From Craspedostauros australis (taxonomy: Eukaryota; Bacillariophyta; Bacillariophyceae; Mastogloiales; Achnanthaceae): a stretch of 64,000 nt of DNA. The notes under the pieces were generated by a model that saw only the letters and a list, made by a program, of their open reading frames with translations, did no database searches and had not been told where the DNA came from. This document shows positions 23,377 to 33,280 of the stretch, in pieces. A program made the position numbers and the translations under genes. Location: assembly GCA_026770025.1 (NCBI GenBank), contig JAMXDE010000085.1, positions 1 through 64,000 of the forward strand, in the 5' to 3' direction. The number at the start of each line of letters is the position of its first letter. The first letter of the stretch is position 1.

Positions 23377-24630
23377 ATGACTATTAATTTTTTAAATAAA
23401 AACGATTTAAGTGCAAATACACTTATCAAGCAAACAGCTTTAGCTACTAGAATCCGAGCTCATAATGTTTCATTAAATAAATTTCGATGGAATAAAAATT
23501 ATCTTTTGGGCTTCGTAGATTGTCATTTAATTCACTACCCAACACCCATTGGTTTAACATATGCTTGGAGTTTTGGTTCATTAGCAGGTATATGTTTGGT
23601 TATACAGATTATCTCTGGTACTTTGCTATCAACACACTATTTAGCAGATATTGATTTGGCTTTTGCTAGTGTAGAGTATATTATGCGTGATGTTCCTAAC
23701 GGGTGGTTTATTAGATATGTTCATGCAAATGGTGCGTCAATGTTTTTTATTGCTGTATACAGTCACATTTTCAGAGGTCTTTATTATGGTTCATATATGA
23801 AACCGAGACAACTCTTGTGGTGTTCTGGTGTTATTTTACTTTTACTGATTATGGGTACCGCTTTTACGGGTTATGTTTTACCTTGGGGTCAAATGAGTTT
23901 TTGGGGGGCAACTGTTATTACTAATATGGTAACCGCTATCCCTTTCGGGGGTCAGACGATAGTTGAATGGTTGTGGGGTGGTTTTACAGTAAATGCACCT
24001 ACCTTACGAAGATTCTATAGTGTTCATTTCTTATTACCATTTATCATTTCTGGTATTACTTTAATACATTTGGCTTTACTGCATAAAGATGGGTCTACGA
24101 GTCCTATAGGATCGGATACTGGTGTAGATGATATACCTTTTTATCCTTATTATTTTTCAAAAGATTTGTTTGCATTTACTTGCTTCTTGCTATTTTTTGG
24201 TACATTTGTGTTTTTTTTCCCAAATTTATTGAATCATCCAGACAATTGTATTCCAGCTGATCCAATGGAGACACCTAAACATCTTGTGCCTGAATGGTAT
24301 TTTTTACCCTTTTATGCTATTCTAAGATCTATTCCTCATAAAGTTGCTGGTATTGTTGCTATGGGAGGCTCTATTTTAGTTTTACTGTTGATTCCATTCA
24401 ATTACACAGGTTATATAAGAAACACCACTTACCGACCTTTGTTCAAAATATTTTATTGGTTATTAGTGGCTGATTTTGTTGCATTGATGTGGATTGGTCA
24501 GGCTCCAATAACAGATCCGTTTATAGCTCTTGGGCAATATGCATCTATTTATTATTTTGCCTTTTTTATTATCATTATACCTATTATTGGTTTAATAGAG
24601 ACAAAATTAATGGACGTTAAAATAGTATAA
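23377..24630 (+). CDS. cob: Apocytochrome b
   Basis: 417-aa cytochrome b of complex III, carrying the quinol sites and two b hemes. Heme-ligand histidines are visible in [20 protein letters not shown] and in [20 protein letters not shown]. The Qo motif [16 protein letters not shown] is intact. The N-terminus carries about 35-40 more residues than usual before [15 protein letters not shown], with no in-frame ATG nearer the conserved start, so the extension is likely translated. It is followed by a tRNA-like element instead of a normal tRNA. Confidence 0.96.
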   Translation: MTINFLNKNDLSANTLIKQTALATRIRAHNVSLNKFRWNKNYLLGFVDCHLIHYPTPIGLTYAWSFGSLAGICLVIQIISGTLLSTHYLADIDLAFASVEYIMRDVPNGWFIRYVHANGASMFFIAVYSHIFRGLYYGSYMKPRQLLWCSGVILLLLIMGTAFTGYVLPWGQMSFWGATVITNMVTAIPFGGQTIVEWLWGGFTVNAPTLRRFYSVHFLLPFIISGITLIHLALLHKDGSTSPIGSDTGVDDIPFYPYYFSKDLFAFTCFLLFFGTFVFFFPNLLNHPDNCIPADPMETPKHLVPEWYFLPFYAILRSIPHKVAGIVAMGGSILVLLLIPFNYTGYIRNTTYRPLFKIFYWLLVADFVALMWIGQAPITDPFIALGQYASIYYFAFFIIIIPIIGLIETKLMDVKIV

Positions 24631-24640
24631 TGAGATCAAT

Positions 24641-24699
24641 GCCAAGAATACAAAACTCTGTTTTCGGTTTCACATCAGGTTCGATTCCTGATCTTGGCT
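24641..24699 (+). ncRNA. tRNA-like element between cob and nad2, no D arm
   Basis: GCCAAGA (24641-24647) pairs perfectly with TCTTGGC (24692-24698). A perfect T arm TCAGG-TTCGATT-CCTGA lies at 24675-24691. Only 27 nt lie between, too few for D and anticodon arms; the only local hairpin (AAAAC-TCT-GTTTT) has a 3-nt loop. It fills the cob-nad2 junction (10 bp after cob, 7 bp before nad2), where a tRNA would be expected to guide transcript cutting. Best reading: a t-element or highly reduced tRNA; amino-acid identity unknown. Confidence 0.5.
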
Positions 24700-24706
24700 A
24701 ATTAAT

Positions 24707-26620
24707 ATGACTGAATTTCAATTATTTCAAATGTATCATTTAAAAGAAATGACTCTTTCTGCAGAGTTTTTCTTAAGCTGTTCTGTACTTCAACTGACAT
24801 TTTATGCAATAGGAACTGCATATCAACGAAAGCATGGTTATGTTATTTTAAGTCAACAGATTTATAGTATCGGTATTCTTATTTTGGTTCTCACGTCGTT
24901 GCTTTACTTTAATGAAGGCTTATTTTTAGCTGATTTAATGATAGGTAGTAATTCTGTGATCAATGACTTTTTGAGCTTTAACGTGAAGTTCGTTATTTGT
25001 TTATTGTCAGTATTTTTTTTGTTAATGGTAAAATTATCTTATAAAGATGAATTAATCTATAACAATTTTGAATATTTAGTTTTGATTTTAATTTCAGTAC
25101 TTGGTTTATTGCTTTTGTGTTCTTCTAACGATTTAATAACAGCTTATCTTTCTATCGAGTTGCATAGTATTGCATTTTATTTAATGGCTGCATTTAAAAA
25201 AAATTCAGCATATTCTATCGAGAGCGGTTTAAAATATTTTATTATAGGTTCACTATCTTCTGCTTTTTTTTTATTTGGGTCTTCTCTTCTATACGGCTCA
25301 TTAGGTACTTTAAATTTTGATGGTCTTCGATCTGTTCTCTTTTCTATTAACAGTGGTCTAGTATCGGGGTCATCTGTTGTATCTTCTAACAATATTGGTG
25401 TAGTTGTTTTTAGTGCCGAATTAGGTTCGACTGTTAGCGATGTTATAAATTTAAGTAATTTAGGTGTTTCTAGCATAGTTAACGTTGATATAAAACATGA
25501 CTTAGTTGATTTGATTTATACTAAAGAAAACCCACAAATAAATTATTTTATTTTATCCGATATAAACTTGTCTTTTCAGAGCACTGCATTTTTAGAGGGT
25601 TGTTTTGTAAATTTGCATTATTGGACACGTGTTATTAATAATGAAGTGATTTCTAGTTTTGGATATAGTACCAGCTCTATATTACCTATACTGTTAAACT
25701 TATTTGATTTAATGATAGACGCTTATTTTTTTGACTTAGATAAAAGTTTCGCTGAATTAGAGATCGCGTATATAGGTTTTTTACTTATTTGCATTAGTAT
25801 TTTTATAAAACTTGCGTTAGCTCCGTTTCATCTATGGTCACTTGATGTATATGAAGGTTCCCCAAATTCTACAACTGTGTTTTTTGCAGTGATACCTAAA
25901 ATAGCCTTGTTCGTTTTATTGATGCGTTTATGTTATTCTACCTTTTATAGTATCGCTGTTGAAAATTATCAAAATTATTTTATTTTAATTGGCGTGTTAA
26001 GCATTTTTGTAGGTTCCATAGGCGGTTTAGAGCAACGTAAATTAAAAACGTTAATGGCGTATAGTTCTGTCAGTCATACTGGTTATTTATTTCTGGCTTT
26101 TAGTATGAGCACATCAGAAAGTTTTCAAATTATCTTATATTACTTAGTTATTTTTATGGTATCAGGGTTATGTTTTTGGTCTGTGTACCTCTTTCTCAAG
26201 CGAAATCAAATGGTTTATTTTAGAAAGCATAATAAAGAATTGAGTGATTTTGTTCTTCTAAGAGAGTCTAATCCTGTTTTAGCTTTGATTTTTGCAATGA
26301 CATTATTTTCTATAGCAGGAATACCACCTTTAATTGGTTTTTTGGCAAAAGTTGGCGTGTTTTTGACAGTTGTTCAAGCGTCCGCTTACGGTGTGGCAGT
26401 AATCGCTATTTTATTGAGTATAACTTCTACTTTTTATTACATCCGTATAATTAAGCTATTATATTTTGAAAATATTTTAGTTGGTAGATTGTATCACCCT
26501 ATTATTACGCAAAAAGCTATTTTATTGGTTCTATTATCATTTTCTTTGATAATTTTATGCCTAAATCCAAAGATTTTGTATCTTATCTTTTATCGGGTTG
26601 CTTTAAGTGTTGGGTTTTAA
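24707..26620 (+). CDS. nad2: NADH dehydrogenase subunit 2, enlarged
   Basis: 637-aa complex I antiporter-like subunit (NuoN homologue). Conserved parts: LLLLCSSNDLITAYLSIELH (~144-163), LALAPFHLWSLDVYEGSP (~364-381) with the conserved Lys/His region, RKLKTLMAYSSVSHTGYL (~445-462) and SIAGIPPLIGFLAKVG (~535-550). The protein is over 100 residues longer than the usual ~500 aa. The extra length lies mainly between residues ~205 and ~345, a Ser/Asn/Val-rich stretch between two helices that keeps the frame open, so it is an insertion and not an intron with stops. Confidence 0.93.
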   Translation: MTEFQLFQMYHLKEMTLSAEFFLSCSVLQLTFYAIGTAYQRKHGYVILSQQIYSIGILILVLTSLLYFNEGLFLADLMIGSNSVINDFLSFNVKFVICLLSVFFLLMVKLSYKDELIYNNFEYLVLILISVLGLLLLCSSNDLITAYLSIELHSIAFYLMAAFKKNSAYSIESGLKYFIIGSLSSAFFLFGSSLLYGSLGTLNFDGLRSVLFSINSGLVSGSSVVSSNNIGVVVFSAELGSTVSDVINLSNLGVSSIVNVDIKHDLVDLIYTKENPQINYFILSDINLSFQSTAFLEGCFVNLHYWTRVINNEVISSFGYSTSSILPILLNLFDLMIDAYFFDLDKSFAELEIAYIGFLLICISIFIKLALAPFHLWSLDVYEGSPNSTTVFFAVIPKIALFVLLMRLCYSTFYSIAVENYQNYFILIGVLSIFVGSIGGLEQRKLKTLMAYSSVSHTGYLFLAFSMSTSESFQIILYYLVIFMVSGLCFWSVYLFLKRNQMVYFRKHNKELSDFVLLRESNPVLALIFAMTLFSIAGIPPLIGFLAKVGVFLTVVQASAYGVAVIAILLSITSTFYYIRIIKLLYFENILVGRLYHPIITQKAILLVLLSFSLIILCLNPKILYLIFYRVALSVGF

Positions 26621-26630
26621 CTACAAAAAT

Positions 26631-26718
26631 GGAGGAATGGCTGAGTGGCTTATAGCGAAGATCTGCTAAATCTTTATACAGTAATTCTGTATCGTGGGTT
26701 CGAATCCCACTTCTTCCA
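26631..26718 (+). tRNA. trnS: tRNA-Ser (GCU)
   Basis: Class II tRNA with a long variable arm. Anticodon GCT in AGAT-CTGCTAA-ATCT; acceptor GGAGGAA pairs with TTCTTCC; T arm GTGGG-TTCGAAT-CCCAC. It reads AGY serine codons. Confidence 0.94.
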
Positions 26719-26751
26719 TATCTTCAATATGGTTTGTCTATAAATTAAATT

Positions 26752-27228
26752 ATGTTTTTTTCGATAAAAATATCTGCAAAAGATAAAAGAGTCTTGTGTA
26801 ATTTTTTGAAAGTGCTTTGTGAGTCTCCAATGTCAACTTTATTTTTAAAATTATTTTCTGATAAAAGAATAAAGAAAGTGGTAACTGTTCTGAAATCTCC
26901 TCATGTAAATAAGTCAGCGCAAGAAAAGTTTGAGTTTCGAATTTTCTCAAAATCTATCCGACGTGTTTCTTTTCAATCGTTACGAGATTTAGTTAATATT
27001 AAAAAAATTCAAGAGCATATTTCTCCGGGAGTAAAATTACGTATCAAATTTTCTCTTGAAAAAACCTATGGAATTAATGGAGCTCTCTTTGCGATAAGGT
27101 CTTCGCACGGTTCTGTGAAGTTTTTTGATCAAAAAAAAGAGATTTTAAAAATTAATGCATTCCAACTAATGTATTTATTCGATTCCTCAGGTGAGTTAAT
27201 TCTCCAAAGTGATTTGCTAAAATTGTAG
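26752..27228 (+). CDS. rps10: Ribosomal protein S10
   Basis: 158-aa protein of the small mitoribosomal subunit. The recognisable core is at residues ~42-66: LKSPHVNKSAQEKFEFRIFS matches the S10 family pattern (SPHVNKKSREQFE in bacteria, from memory), preceded by the first strand region. About 80 residues follow the core with no recognisable domain, so the gene is longer than bacterial S10 (~103 aa). The ATG at 26752 is the first in frame. It lies between trnS(GCU) and trnR(UCU). Confidence 0.78.
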   Translation: MFFSIKISAKDKRVLCNFLKVLCESPMSTLFLKLFSDKRIKKVVTVLKSPHVNKSAQEKFEFRIFSKSIRRVSFQSLRDLVNIKKIQEHISPGVKLRIKFSLEKTYGINGALFAIRSSHGSVKFFDQKKEILKINAFQLMYLFDSSGELILQSDLLKL

Positions 27229-27235
27229 TTTGTTA

Positions 27236-27309
27236 GCGTCTTTAGCTCAGTTGGATAGAGCAACAGCCTTCTAAGCTGACGGTCAAAGGTTCAATTCCTT
27301 TAAGACGTA
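27236..27309 (+). tRNA. trnR: tRNA-Arg (UCU)
   Basis: Anticodon TCT in loop CTTCTAA; acceptor GCGTCTT pairs with AAGACGT; T arm AAAGG-TTCAATT-CCTTT. It reads AGR arginine codons. It lies directly upstream of nad5. Confidence 0.94.
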
Positions 27310-27343
27310 ATTATCTGAGGTGAGATGCTTTAGTAATAGTAAA

Positions 27344-29353
27344 ATGTATATTTTATTAGTTTTTTTATCTTTAATTGGTTTTAGTACAGCTGGATTATTC
27401 GGCAGATATATTGGTCCTCGTGGCGCTTCTTTTATAACAACGGGCTGTCTGATTTTTACTCTTTTGTTTTCATTGATCGCATTTTATGAAGTTGGTCTTA
27501 TGGGTAGTGTTACTTATGTTCGTCTTGGTACATGGTTAAGCTCTGAAGTGTTACTTATTAATTGGGGATTCATGTTTGATAGCCTTACTGTAGTTATGTG
27601 CATAGTTGTTACTTTCGTTTCATCGTTAGTTCATTTGTACTCTACAGAATATATGTCACATGATCCTCATTTGCCGAGGTTTATGTCATATCTATCTCTT
27701 TTTACTTTTTTTATGCTTATACTTATTACAGCCGATAATTTTATTCAAATGTTTTTAGGCTGGGAGGGTGTTGGCCTTTGTTCATATCTTCTTATTAATT
27801 TTTGGTTCACTAGAGTTCAGGCTAATAAAGCAGCTATTAAAGCAATGGTATTAAATCGGATTGGGGATTTCTGTTTAATTATAGGCATACTTGTGATTTT
27901 TACAAATTACAAAGCTGTAGATTATTCTACAGTTGCTGCGCTAACTCCTTTATTTAAGAATCATACTATAAATTTTTTAAATTTTGATTTAAATGTATTA
28001 GCGGTGGTAGGCTTGTTTCTATTTTTAGGCGCGATGGGGAAATCTGCTCAACTCGGTCTTCATACTTGGTTACCTGATGCTATGGAAGGGCCTACTCCTG
28101 TTTCTGCACTTATTCATGCTGCGACAATGGTTACGGCAGGTGTTTTTTTAATAGCTCGAACTTCTTTCATTTATGAATATACACCTGAAGTACTTGAGTT
28201 TATCACTATTTTAGGTGCCATGACAGCTTTTTTTGCTTCAAGTGTTGGGCTTTTGCAAAATGATTTGAAAAGGGTTATTGCTTATTCGACGTGTAGTCAA
28301 TTAGGTTATATGGTTTTTTCTTGTGGCCTTTCTGATTACTCCGTGGGTATTTTTCACTTATCCAATCATGCGTTTTTCAAAGCTCTCTTATTTCTTGCTG
28401 CAGGGGCTGTGATACATGCCGTCAATGACGAGCAGGATATGAGAAAAATGGGAGGATTAAAGAAGTTAGTTCCTTTTACTTATTCAATTGTGGTTATTGG
28501 TTCATTGGCATTAATAGGTTTCCCGTTCTTAGCAGGTTTTTATTCGAAAGATTTAATTTTAGAGGTTTCCTATGGTAAGTTTACCCCACACAGTCATTTT
28601 AGCTACTTCTTAGGTACTTTCGGAGCTTTTTTAACGGCTTTCTATTCAATGCGGCTTCTTTGTTTAACATTTTTAGTCAAGCCAAATGGTTATAAAACGG
28701 TAGTAGGATTTGCTCAGGAAACTTTTAGTACAATGTTTTTAGCACTTTGTTTTTTGGCTGTTCCTAGTGTGTTAATAGGTTTTTTAACCAAAGACTTTAT
28801 GGTAGGTGTGGGTTCTGATTTTTTTGGTCCTGCTATATACAATAATCCGCGGACTCTCCATGTATTTGACGCTGAGTTTATAGAATTTTTTTATAAAATT
28901 CTACCTGTAAGTTTAAGTTTACTAGGTTCTATTTCAGCTTTCATATTATACAATTTTCAGGGTGAGTTTCTTTATAGATTGAAAACAACATATATTGGGA
29001 GAAAGGCTTACAGTTTTTTAAATAAAAAGTGGTTCTTTGATAAGATCTACAACGAATTGATTGGCCAATTCTTCTTTAGGTTTGGCTATTCTGTTAGTTA
29101 TAAATTAGTTGATCGAGCCCCTCTTGAAATTCTTGGTCCAACTGGTTTATCAAATGTTGCGTCACGAATGTCTATTTCGTTACATAAATTGCAAACAGGA
29201 TCTGTTTACCATTACACTTTAATTATTTTAATTGGTTTAGTTAGCGCTTTTTGTTTGCGTCAATTTTACATACTATTCTATTATAATTTTGATTTAAGGG
29301 TTTTGGTTTTATTTTTAGGGTCTTTATTTTTTATTAGTGACTTGAATAGTTAA
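27344..29353 (+). CDS. nad5: NADH dehydrogenase subunit 5
   Basis: 669-aa largest proton-pumping subunit of complex I (NuoL homologue). Signature segments: FLGWEGVGLCSYLLINFWF (~136-154), HTWLPDAMEGPTPVSALIHA (~239-258), KRVIAYSTCSQLGYM (~310-324) and LIGFPFLAGFYSKDLILE (~384-401). Length is normal. The frame extends 24 nt upstream to a GTG, but the ATG at 27344 gives the family-typical hydrophobic N-terminus (MYILLVFLSLIG), so it is preferred. Confidence 0.96.
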   Translation: MYILLVFLSLIGFSTAGLFGRYIGPRGASFITTGCLIFTLLFSLIAFYEVGLMGSVTYVRLGTWLSSEVLLINWGFMFDSLTVVMCIVVTFVSSLVHLYSTEYMSHDPHLPRFMSYLSLFTFFMLILITADNFIQMFLGWEGVGLCSYLLINFWFTRVQANKAAIKAMVLNRIGDFCLIIGILVIFTNYKAVDYSTVAALTPLFKNHTINFLNFDLNVLAVVGLFLFLGAMGKSAQLGLHTWLPDAMEGPTPVSALIHAATMVTAGVFLIARTSFIYEYTPEVLEFITILGAMTAFFASSVGLLQNDLKRVIAYSTCSQLGYMVFSCGLSDYSVGIFHLSNHAFFKALLFLAAGAVIHAVNDEQDMRKMGGLKKLVPFTYSIVVIGSLALIGFPFLAGFYSKDLILEVSYGKFTPHSHFSYFLGTFGAFLTAFYSMRLLCLTFLVKPNGYKTVVGFAQETFSTMFLALCFLAVPSVLIGFLTKDFMVGVGSDFFGPAIYNNPRTLHVFDAEFIEFFYKILPVSLSLLGSISAFILYNFQGEFLYRLKTTYIGRKAYSFLNKKWFFDKIYNELIGQFFFRFGYSVSYKLVDRAPLEILGPTGLSNVASRMSISLHKLQTGSVYHYTLIILIGLVSAFCLRQFYILFYYNFDLRVLVLFLGSLFFISDLNS

Positions 29354-29368
29354 AATCTCTTAGTAATT

Positions 29369-30145
29369 ATGATTACAGAAAAAATTTTCTTTCTATGCGA
29401 TGCTCCAGAGCTCGTTCAATTAAGATTACAAGATCCTTCTACCACCACAATGGAAGGCTTATTAGAGTTTAACAAACATTTATTGTTTGTTATAACTATT
29501 ATCGTAGTGTTAGTTGCTTGGTTAATGTTTGCAACTATTTCTAATTATGATGAATTTAATAATCCAAAAAGTCAAAGCTTTTTTCACTCAAATGTTTTAG
29601 AAATTGTATGGACTTCTTTACCAGCTTTAACACTGTTAAATCTTGCATCTCCTTCATTTACTTTACTTTATTCTATGGATGAAATTTCAACTCCTGAAAT
29701 TTCAATAAAAATTATTGGGCATCAATGGTATTGGAGTTATGAGATTTCTGATTTTGACACCATGGCGACTTGTATGGAATCTGATAAGACATTAAAGTAT
29801 ACTTGTTATTTGCTTGCTGAGGAAAGTATTTCACAAAAAAATTACCTAGGCTTTTTTAGGCTATTAGAGACTAATAAACGAGTCTTACTGCCATCTAACA
29901 CACATTTGCGGTTATTAGTAACTTCTGTGGATGTTTTACATAGCTGGGCAATACCATCGTTTGGTGTGAAAGTTGATGCCTGCCCAGGTCGTTTAAATCA
30001 AGTCAATGTGTTTCTTAAACGAATCGGTATGTTTTTTGGTCAATGCAGTGAAATTTGTGGTGTAAATCATGGTTTTATGCCTATTGTATTGTTAGTTGTA
30101 CCATCGATACAGTATCACTATTTTGTTGTTTCAAAATTATTCTAA
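29369..30145 (+). CDS. cox2: Cytochrome c oxidase subunit 2
   Basis: 258-aa complex IV subunit carrying the CuA site. Two N-terminal helices, then the IGHQWYWSYEISD aromatic segment for cytochrome c electron entry. CuA ligands: His in DVLHSWAIPSFGVKVDACPG, and the Cys, Glu, Cys, His and Met in CSEICGVNHGFMPI near residues 226-239. No split (as in some green algae) and no intron. Starts 15 bp after nad5 and ends just before trnI. Confidence 0.96.
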   Translation: MITEKIFFLCDAPELVQLRLQDPSTTTMEGLLEFNKHLLFVITIIVVLVAWLMFATISNYDEFNNPKSQSFFHSNVLEIVWTSLPALTLLNLASPSFTLLYSMDEISTPEISIKIIGHQWYWSYEISDFDTMATCMESDKTLKYTCYLLAEESISQKNYLGFFRLLETNKRVLLPSNTHLRLLVTSVDVLHSWAIPSFGVKVDACPGRLNQVNVFLKRIGMFFGQCSEICGVNHGFMPIVLLVVPSIQYHYFVVSKLF

Positions 30146-30153
30146 TACAAGAT

Positions 30154-30227
30154 AAGCCTATAACTCAGTTGGTTAGAGTGTACGCCTGATAAGCGTAAAG
30201 TCAGTAGTTCAAATCTATTTAGGCTTA
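30154..30227 (+). tRNA. trnI: tRNA-Ile (GAU)
   Basis: Anticodon GAT in the arm ACGCC-TGATAAG region; acceptor AAGCCTA pairs with TAGGCTT; T arm AGTAG-TTCAAAT-CTATT. It reads AUY codons. It is 15 bp upstream of nad7. Confidence 0.95.
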
Positions 30228-30242
30228 AGAATTTATTGTTGT

Positions 30243-31436
30243 ATGAGTTTAAAAAAAGATTTAGTAAAAGATATTAAGAATTTCACAATAAACTTTGGTC
30301 CACAACACCCTGCAGCGCATGGTGTTCTTAGGTTAGTTCTAGAACTAACAGGCGAAGTTGTTGAAAGGGCAGAGCCTCATATTGGTTTGTTACACAGGGG
30401 TACTGAAAAATTAATTGAGTACAAAAATTATCTTCAAGCATTACCTTATTTTGATAGGCTTGATTATGTTTCAATGATGTCACAAGAGCATACGTATTGC
30501 TTAGCCATTGAAAAATTAGTAAATTGCCAAATTCCAGAGCGAGCTCAATATATTCGAGTTTTGTTTGCAGAAATCACACGGATTTTGAATCATTTGTTAG
30601 CTGTAGGTTGCCATGCAATGGACGTTGGGGCAATGACTCCCTTTTTGTGGGGATTTGAAGAGAGAGAAAAGTTGATGGAATTTTATGAACGTGTTTCAGG
30701 TGCGCGGATGCATGCTGCATATTTTCGGCCGGGTGGTGTTCATACTGACCTACCTAAAGGTTTATTGACGGACATTTATTTATTTAAGGAGCAATTCAAA
30801 CTGCGTTTAGTAGAGATTGAAGAGATGCTTACTGATAATCGAATTTGGAAACAAAGGTTGGTGGATATTGGCGTTGTTTCACTAGACGATGCTTTAAATT
30901 GGGGTTTTAGTGGTGTTATGTTACGTGGCTCTGGGTTAGAGTGGGATGTTCGAAAAACTCAACCATACGAGATTTATAATAAACTTGAATTTCAGACTCT
31001 TTCTGGGAGTAATGGTGATTGTTATGATCGATACTTGATTCGATTATTTGAAATGAAGCAATCTTTATTTATTATTGAACAATGTCTTGATCAGTTACCT
31101 GCAGGATCTATAAAATCTTCTGATTACAAGGTGACACCACCTTCTAGATTTGATATGAAGCAATCTATGGAAGCTCTGATTCACCATTTTAAATTTTTTA
31201 CCAATGGTATAAACGTACCTAGTAGTGAAACCTATGTTGGTACAGAAGCTCCAAAAGGTGAATTTGGTGTATATCTTATATCAAATAATTCTAGTAAGCC
31301 TTATAGATGTAAAATAAAAGCGCCTGGTTTTGCTCACTTGCAAGGGCTTGATATGATGTCAAGAGGTCATATGATTGCTGATGTTGTCACAATTATAGGT
31401 ACCCAAGATATTGTATTTGGGGAGGTTGACCGATAA
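30243..31436 (+). CDS. nad7: NADH dehydrogenase subunit 7
   Basis: 397-aa 49-kDa subunit of the complex I matrix arm (NuoD homologue) that forms part of the quinone pocket. Conserved: [20 protein letters not shown] (~16-35) with the HPAAH quinone-pocket loop, [14 protein letters not shown] (~46-59), and the C-terminal end DIVFGEVDR, the normal family terminus. Length and ends are typical. A small rpl31-like ORF follows within 40 bp. Confidence 0.97.
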   Translation: MSLKKDLVKDIKNFTINFGPQHPAAHGVLRLVLELTGEVVERAEPHIGLLHRGTEKLIEYKNYLQALPYFDRLDYVSMMSQEHTYCLAIEKLVNCQIPERAQYIRVLFAEITRILNHLLAVGCHAMDVGAMTPFLWGFEEREKLMEFYERVSGARMHAAYFRPGGVHTDLPKGLLTDIYLFKEQFKLRLVEIEEMLTDNRIWKQRLVDIGVVSLDDALNWGFSGVMLRGSGLEWDVRKTQPYEIYNKLEFQTLSGSNGDCYDRYLIRLFEMKQSLFIIEQCLDQLPAGSIKSSDYKVTPPSRFDMKQSMEALIHHFKFFTNGINVPSSETYVGTEAPKGEFGVYLISNNSSKPYRCKIKAPGFAHLQGLDMMSRGHMIADVVTIIGTQDIVFGEVDR

Positions 31437-31474
31437 TTTGTTTGCCGTTCTTGAAATATTTCTTGCTAAAGTCT

Positions 31475-31672
31475 ATGAATACGAGAATATTAAAGGTTTC
31501 CTCAGATGGTTCTTTTTCTTTTCACACTATCTTCAGTTTAGGTGATAAAACACAGTGTATTCTACTAAAAAAAAAAGATGAAGTAAACTTTTTTTTAAAT
31601 CAAAAGAGAGTAAAGACTTCGATTGATTTGAAATTTAGTTCTCTTTACAAGACTCGATACTTTAAAATTTAG
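31475..31672 (+). CDS. Small basic protein, candidate ribosomal protein L31
   Basis: 65-aa basic protein. The N-terminal part has ILKVSSDGSFSFHTIF, which resembles the SDGS segment of stramenopile mitochondrial L31 proteins as I recall them. The zinc-binding Cys of bacterial L31 are absent; only one Cys is present. The frame is open 33 nt upstream to a TTG (31442), but the ATG at 31475 places the SDGS segment at the right distance. Position between nad7 and trnQ and its basic, compact nature support a ribosomal protein. Function not proven; it could be an unrelated small ORF. Confidence 0.5.
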   Translation: MNTRILKVSSDGSFSFHTIFSLGDKTQCILLKKKDEVNFFLNQKRVKTSIDLKFSSLYKTRYFKI

Positions 31673-31681
31673 ATTTAAATA

Positions 31682-31753
31682 TGGAATATAGCCAAGTGGC
31701 AAGGCGATCGTTTTTGGTACGATCATTCAAAGGTTCGAATCCTTTTATTCCAA
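31682..31753 (+). tRNA. trnQ: tRNA-Gln (UUG)
   Basis: Anticodon TTG in arm GATCG-TTTTTGG-type context (CGATCG...CGATC stem); acceptor TGGAATA pairs with TATTCCA; T arm AAAGG-TTCGAAT-CCTTT. Confidence 0.93.
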
Positions 31754-31789
31754 TGTTATTAATAAAGGTTAGATTCCTTTTCCAAATCA

Positions 31790-33277
31790 ATGAATCTCAA
31801 TTTTGATTTTATAATTCAAGATCTATTGATCTATATTTCTTTTATTCCGTTTATAGGAATTTTATCATTGTTTTTTATTGATTCAGAAAATAAAGCTTTG
31901 CTGAAAAAAGTAGCCTTACATAGTTCTTTTCTTCCTTTGATCGGGTTTTTATTTGTTTGGTCAGGTTTTGAAAAGTCTGTTGGGACATTTCAGTATGTGA
32001 CTAAGATTTTTTGGATTCCGATTTTAAATTTAAATATTACATTAGGAGTAGATGGTATTTCCTTATTTTTTCTTCTTTTGACAACTCTTTTAATTCCACT
32101 CTGTTTATTAATAAGTTGGAATGCCATTCAATATAACGTAAAAGGCTATTTAATATCATTCTTACTAATTGAATTTTTACTAATAGGAGTTTTTTGTGTT
32201 TTAGATGTTTTGCTTTTTTATATTTTGTTTGAAAGTATACTTATTCCTATGTTTTTGATAATCGGAATTTGGGGTTCCCGAGAACGGAAAGTTTTAGCAG
32301 GTTTCTATTTCTTTTTGTACACATTATTAGGTTCTGTATTGATGTTATTGTCTATACTTTATATATATTACCAGGCAGGGACTACTGATTATGAAATTTT
32401 GCTTACATTTACCTTTTCCGAGTTGGAACAAAAATTTCTTTGGTTTACTTTTTTTCTTGCTTTTGCTGCAAAAGTTCCTATGATGCCTGTTCATTTATGG
32501 TTGCCCGAAGCTCACGTAGAAGCACCTACAGCAGGTTCTGTGATACTCGCCGGTGTGCTTCTAAAACTAGGAACATATGGCTTTATTAGATTTTCTTTAC
32601 CTTTATTTCCTCAAGCTTCATTTTATTTTGCCCCATTTGTGTATACAGTATCACTCGTTGGTATTGTTTATACATCTTTGACAGCTATTCGACAGACTGA
32701 CTTTAAACGGATTATTGCTTATACTTCTGTTGCTCATATGAATGTTGTAATGTTAGGTATCTTTAGTTTCAATAATATTGGTATTGAAGGTGCTTTACTA
32801 CAAAGCCTAAGTCATGGTTTTGTCGCGAGTGCACTTTTTGTAGTTATTGGTGTAGTATATGAACGATATAGGACGCGTTTGGTTAAATATTACGGTGGTT
32901 TGGCTCATACTATGCCGCTATATATTTCTATTTTCTTATTTTTTACTATGGCAAACATAGGTTTTCCTGGAACCAGTGGATTTATTGGAGAGTTCCTTAT
33001 TTTAGTTGGTTCATTTAAAGTAAATTCAAGTGTGACTTTTTTTGGTGCTACGGGTATGGTCCTCGGTGGATGTTACTCTCTTTGGTTATTTAATAGAATT
33101 GCGTTCGGAAATTTGAAAAATCTATATCTTGCTCAAAATTTAGACATTAATAAGCGAGAGTTTGTTATTTTTTTAGCTTTGATTGTTTACACATTAATTT
33201 TAGGTATTGTTCCTGATCTTTATTTAAATTCTGTTCATATGAGTGTAAATAACTTGATTGAAAATATGTATTTTTAA
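31790..33277 (+). CDS. nad4: NADH dehydrogenase subunit 4
   Basis: 495-aa complex I antiporter-like subunit (NuoM homologue). Signature segments: LGVDGISLFFLLLTTLL (~84-100), FFLAFAAKVPMMPVHLWLPE (~221-240) followed by AHVEAPTAGSVILAGVLLKL, KRIIAYTSVAHMNVVMLG (~305-322) and ANIGFPGTSGFIGEFLIL (~390-407). Normal length. It ends 3 bp before rps13. Confidence 0.97.
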   Translation: MNLNFDFIIQDLLIYISFIPFIGILSLFFIDSENKALLKKVALHSSFLPLIGFLFVWSGFEKSVGTFQYVTKIFWIPILNLNITLGVDGISLFFLLLTTLLIPLCLLISWNAIQYNVKGYLISFLLIEFLLIGVFCVLDVLLFYILFESILIPMFLIIGIWGSRERKVLAGFYFFLYTLLGSVLMLLSILYIYYQAGTTDYEILLTFTFSELEQKFLWFTFFLAFAAKVPMMPVHLWLPEAHVEAPTAGSVILAGVLLKLGTYGFIRFSLPLFPQASFYFAPFVYTVSLVGIVYTSLTAIRQTDFKRIIAYTSVAHMNVVMLGIFSFNNIGIEGALLQSLSHGFVASALFVVIGVVYERYRTRLVKYYGGLAHTMPLYISIFLFFTMANIGFPGTSGFIGEFLILVGSFKVNSSVTFFGATGMVLGGCYSLWLFNRIAFGNLKNLYLAQNLDINKREFVIFLALIVYTLILGIVPDLYLNSVHMSVNNLIENMYF

Positions 33278-33280
33278 AAC

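Noticed and set aside
24655-24668. Element at 24641 as a trnT with TGT anticodon
   Set aside because: TGT would be preceded by C instead of U33 and no stem can form around that loop.
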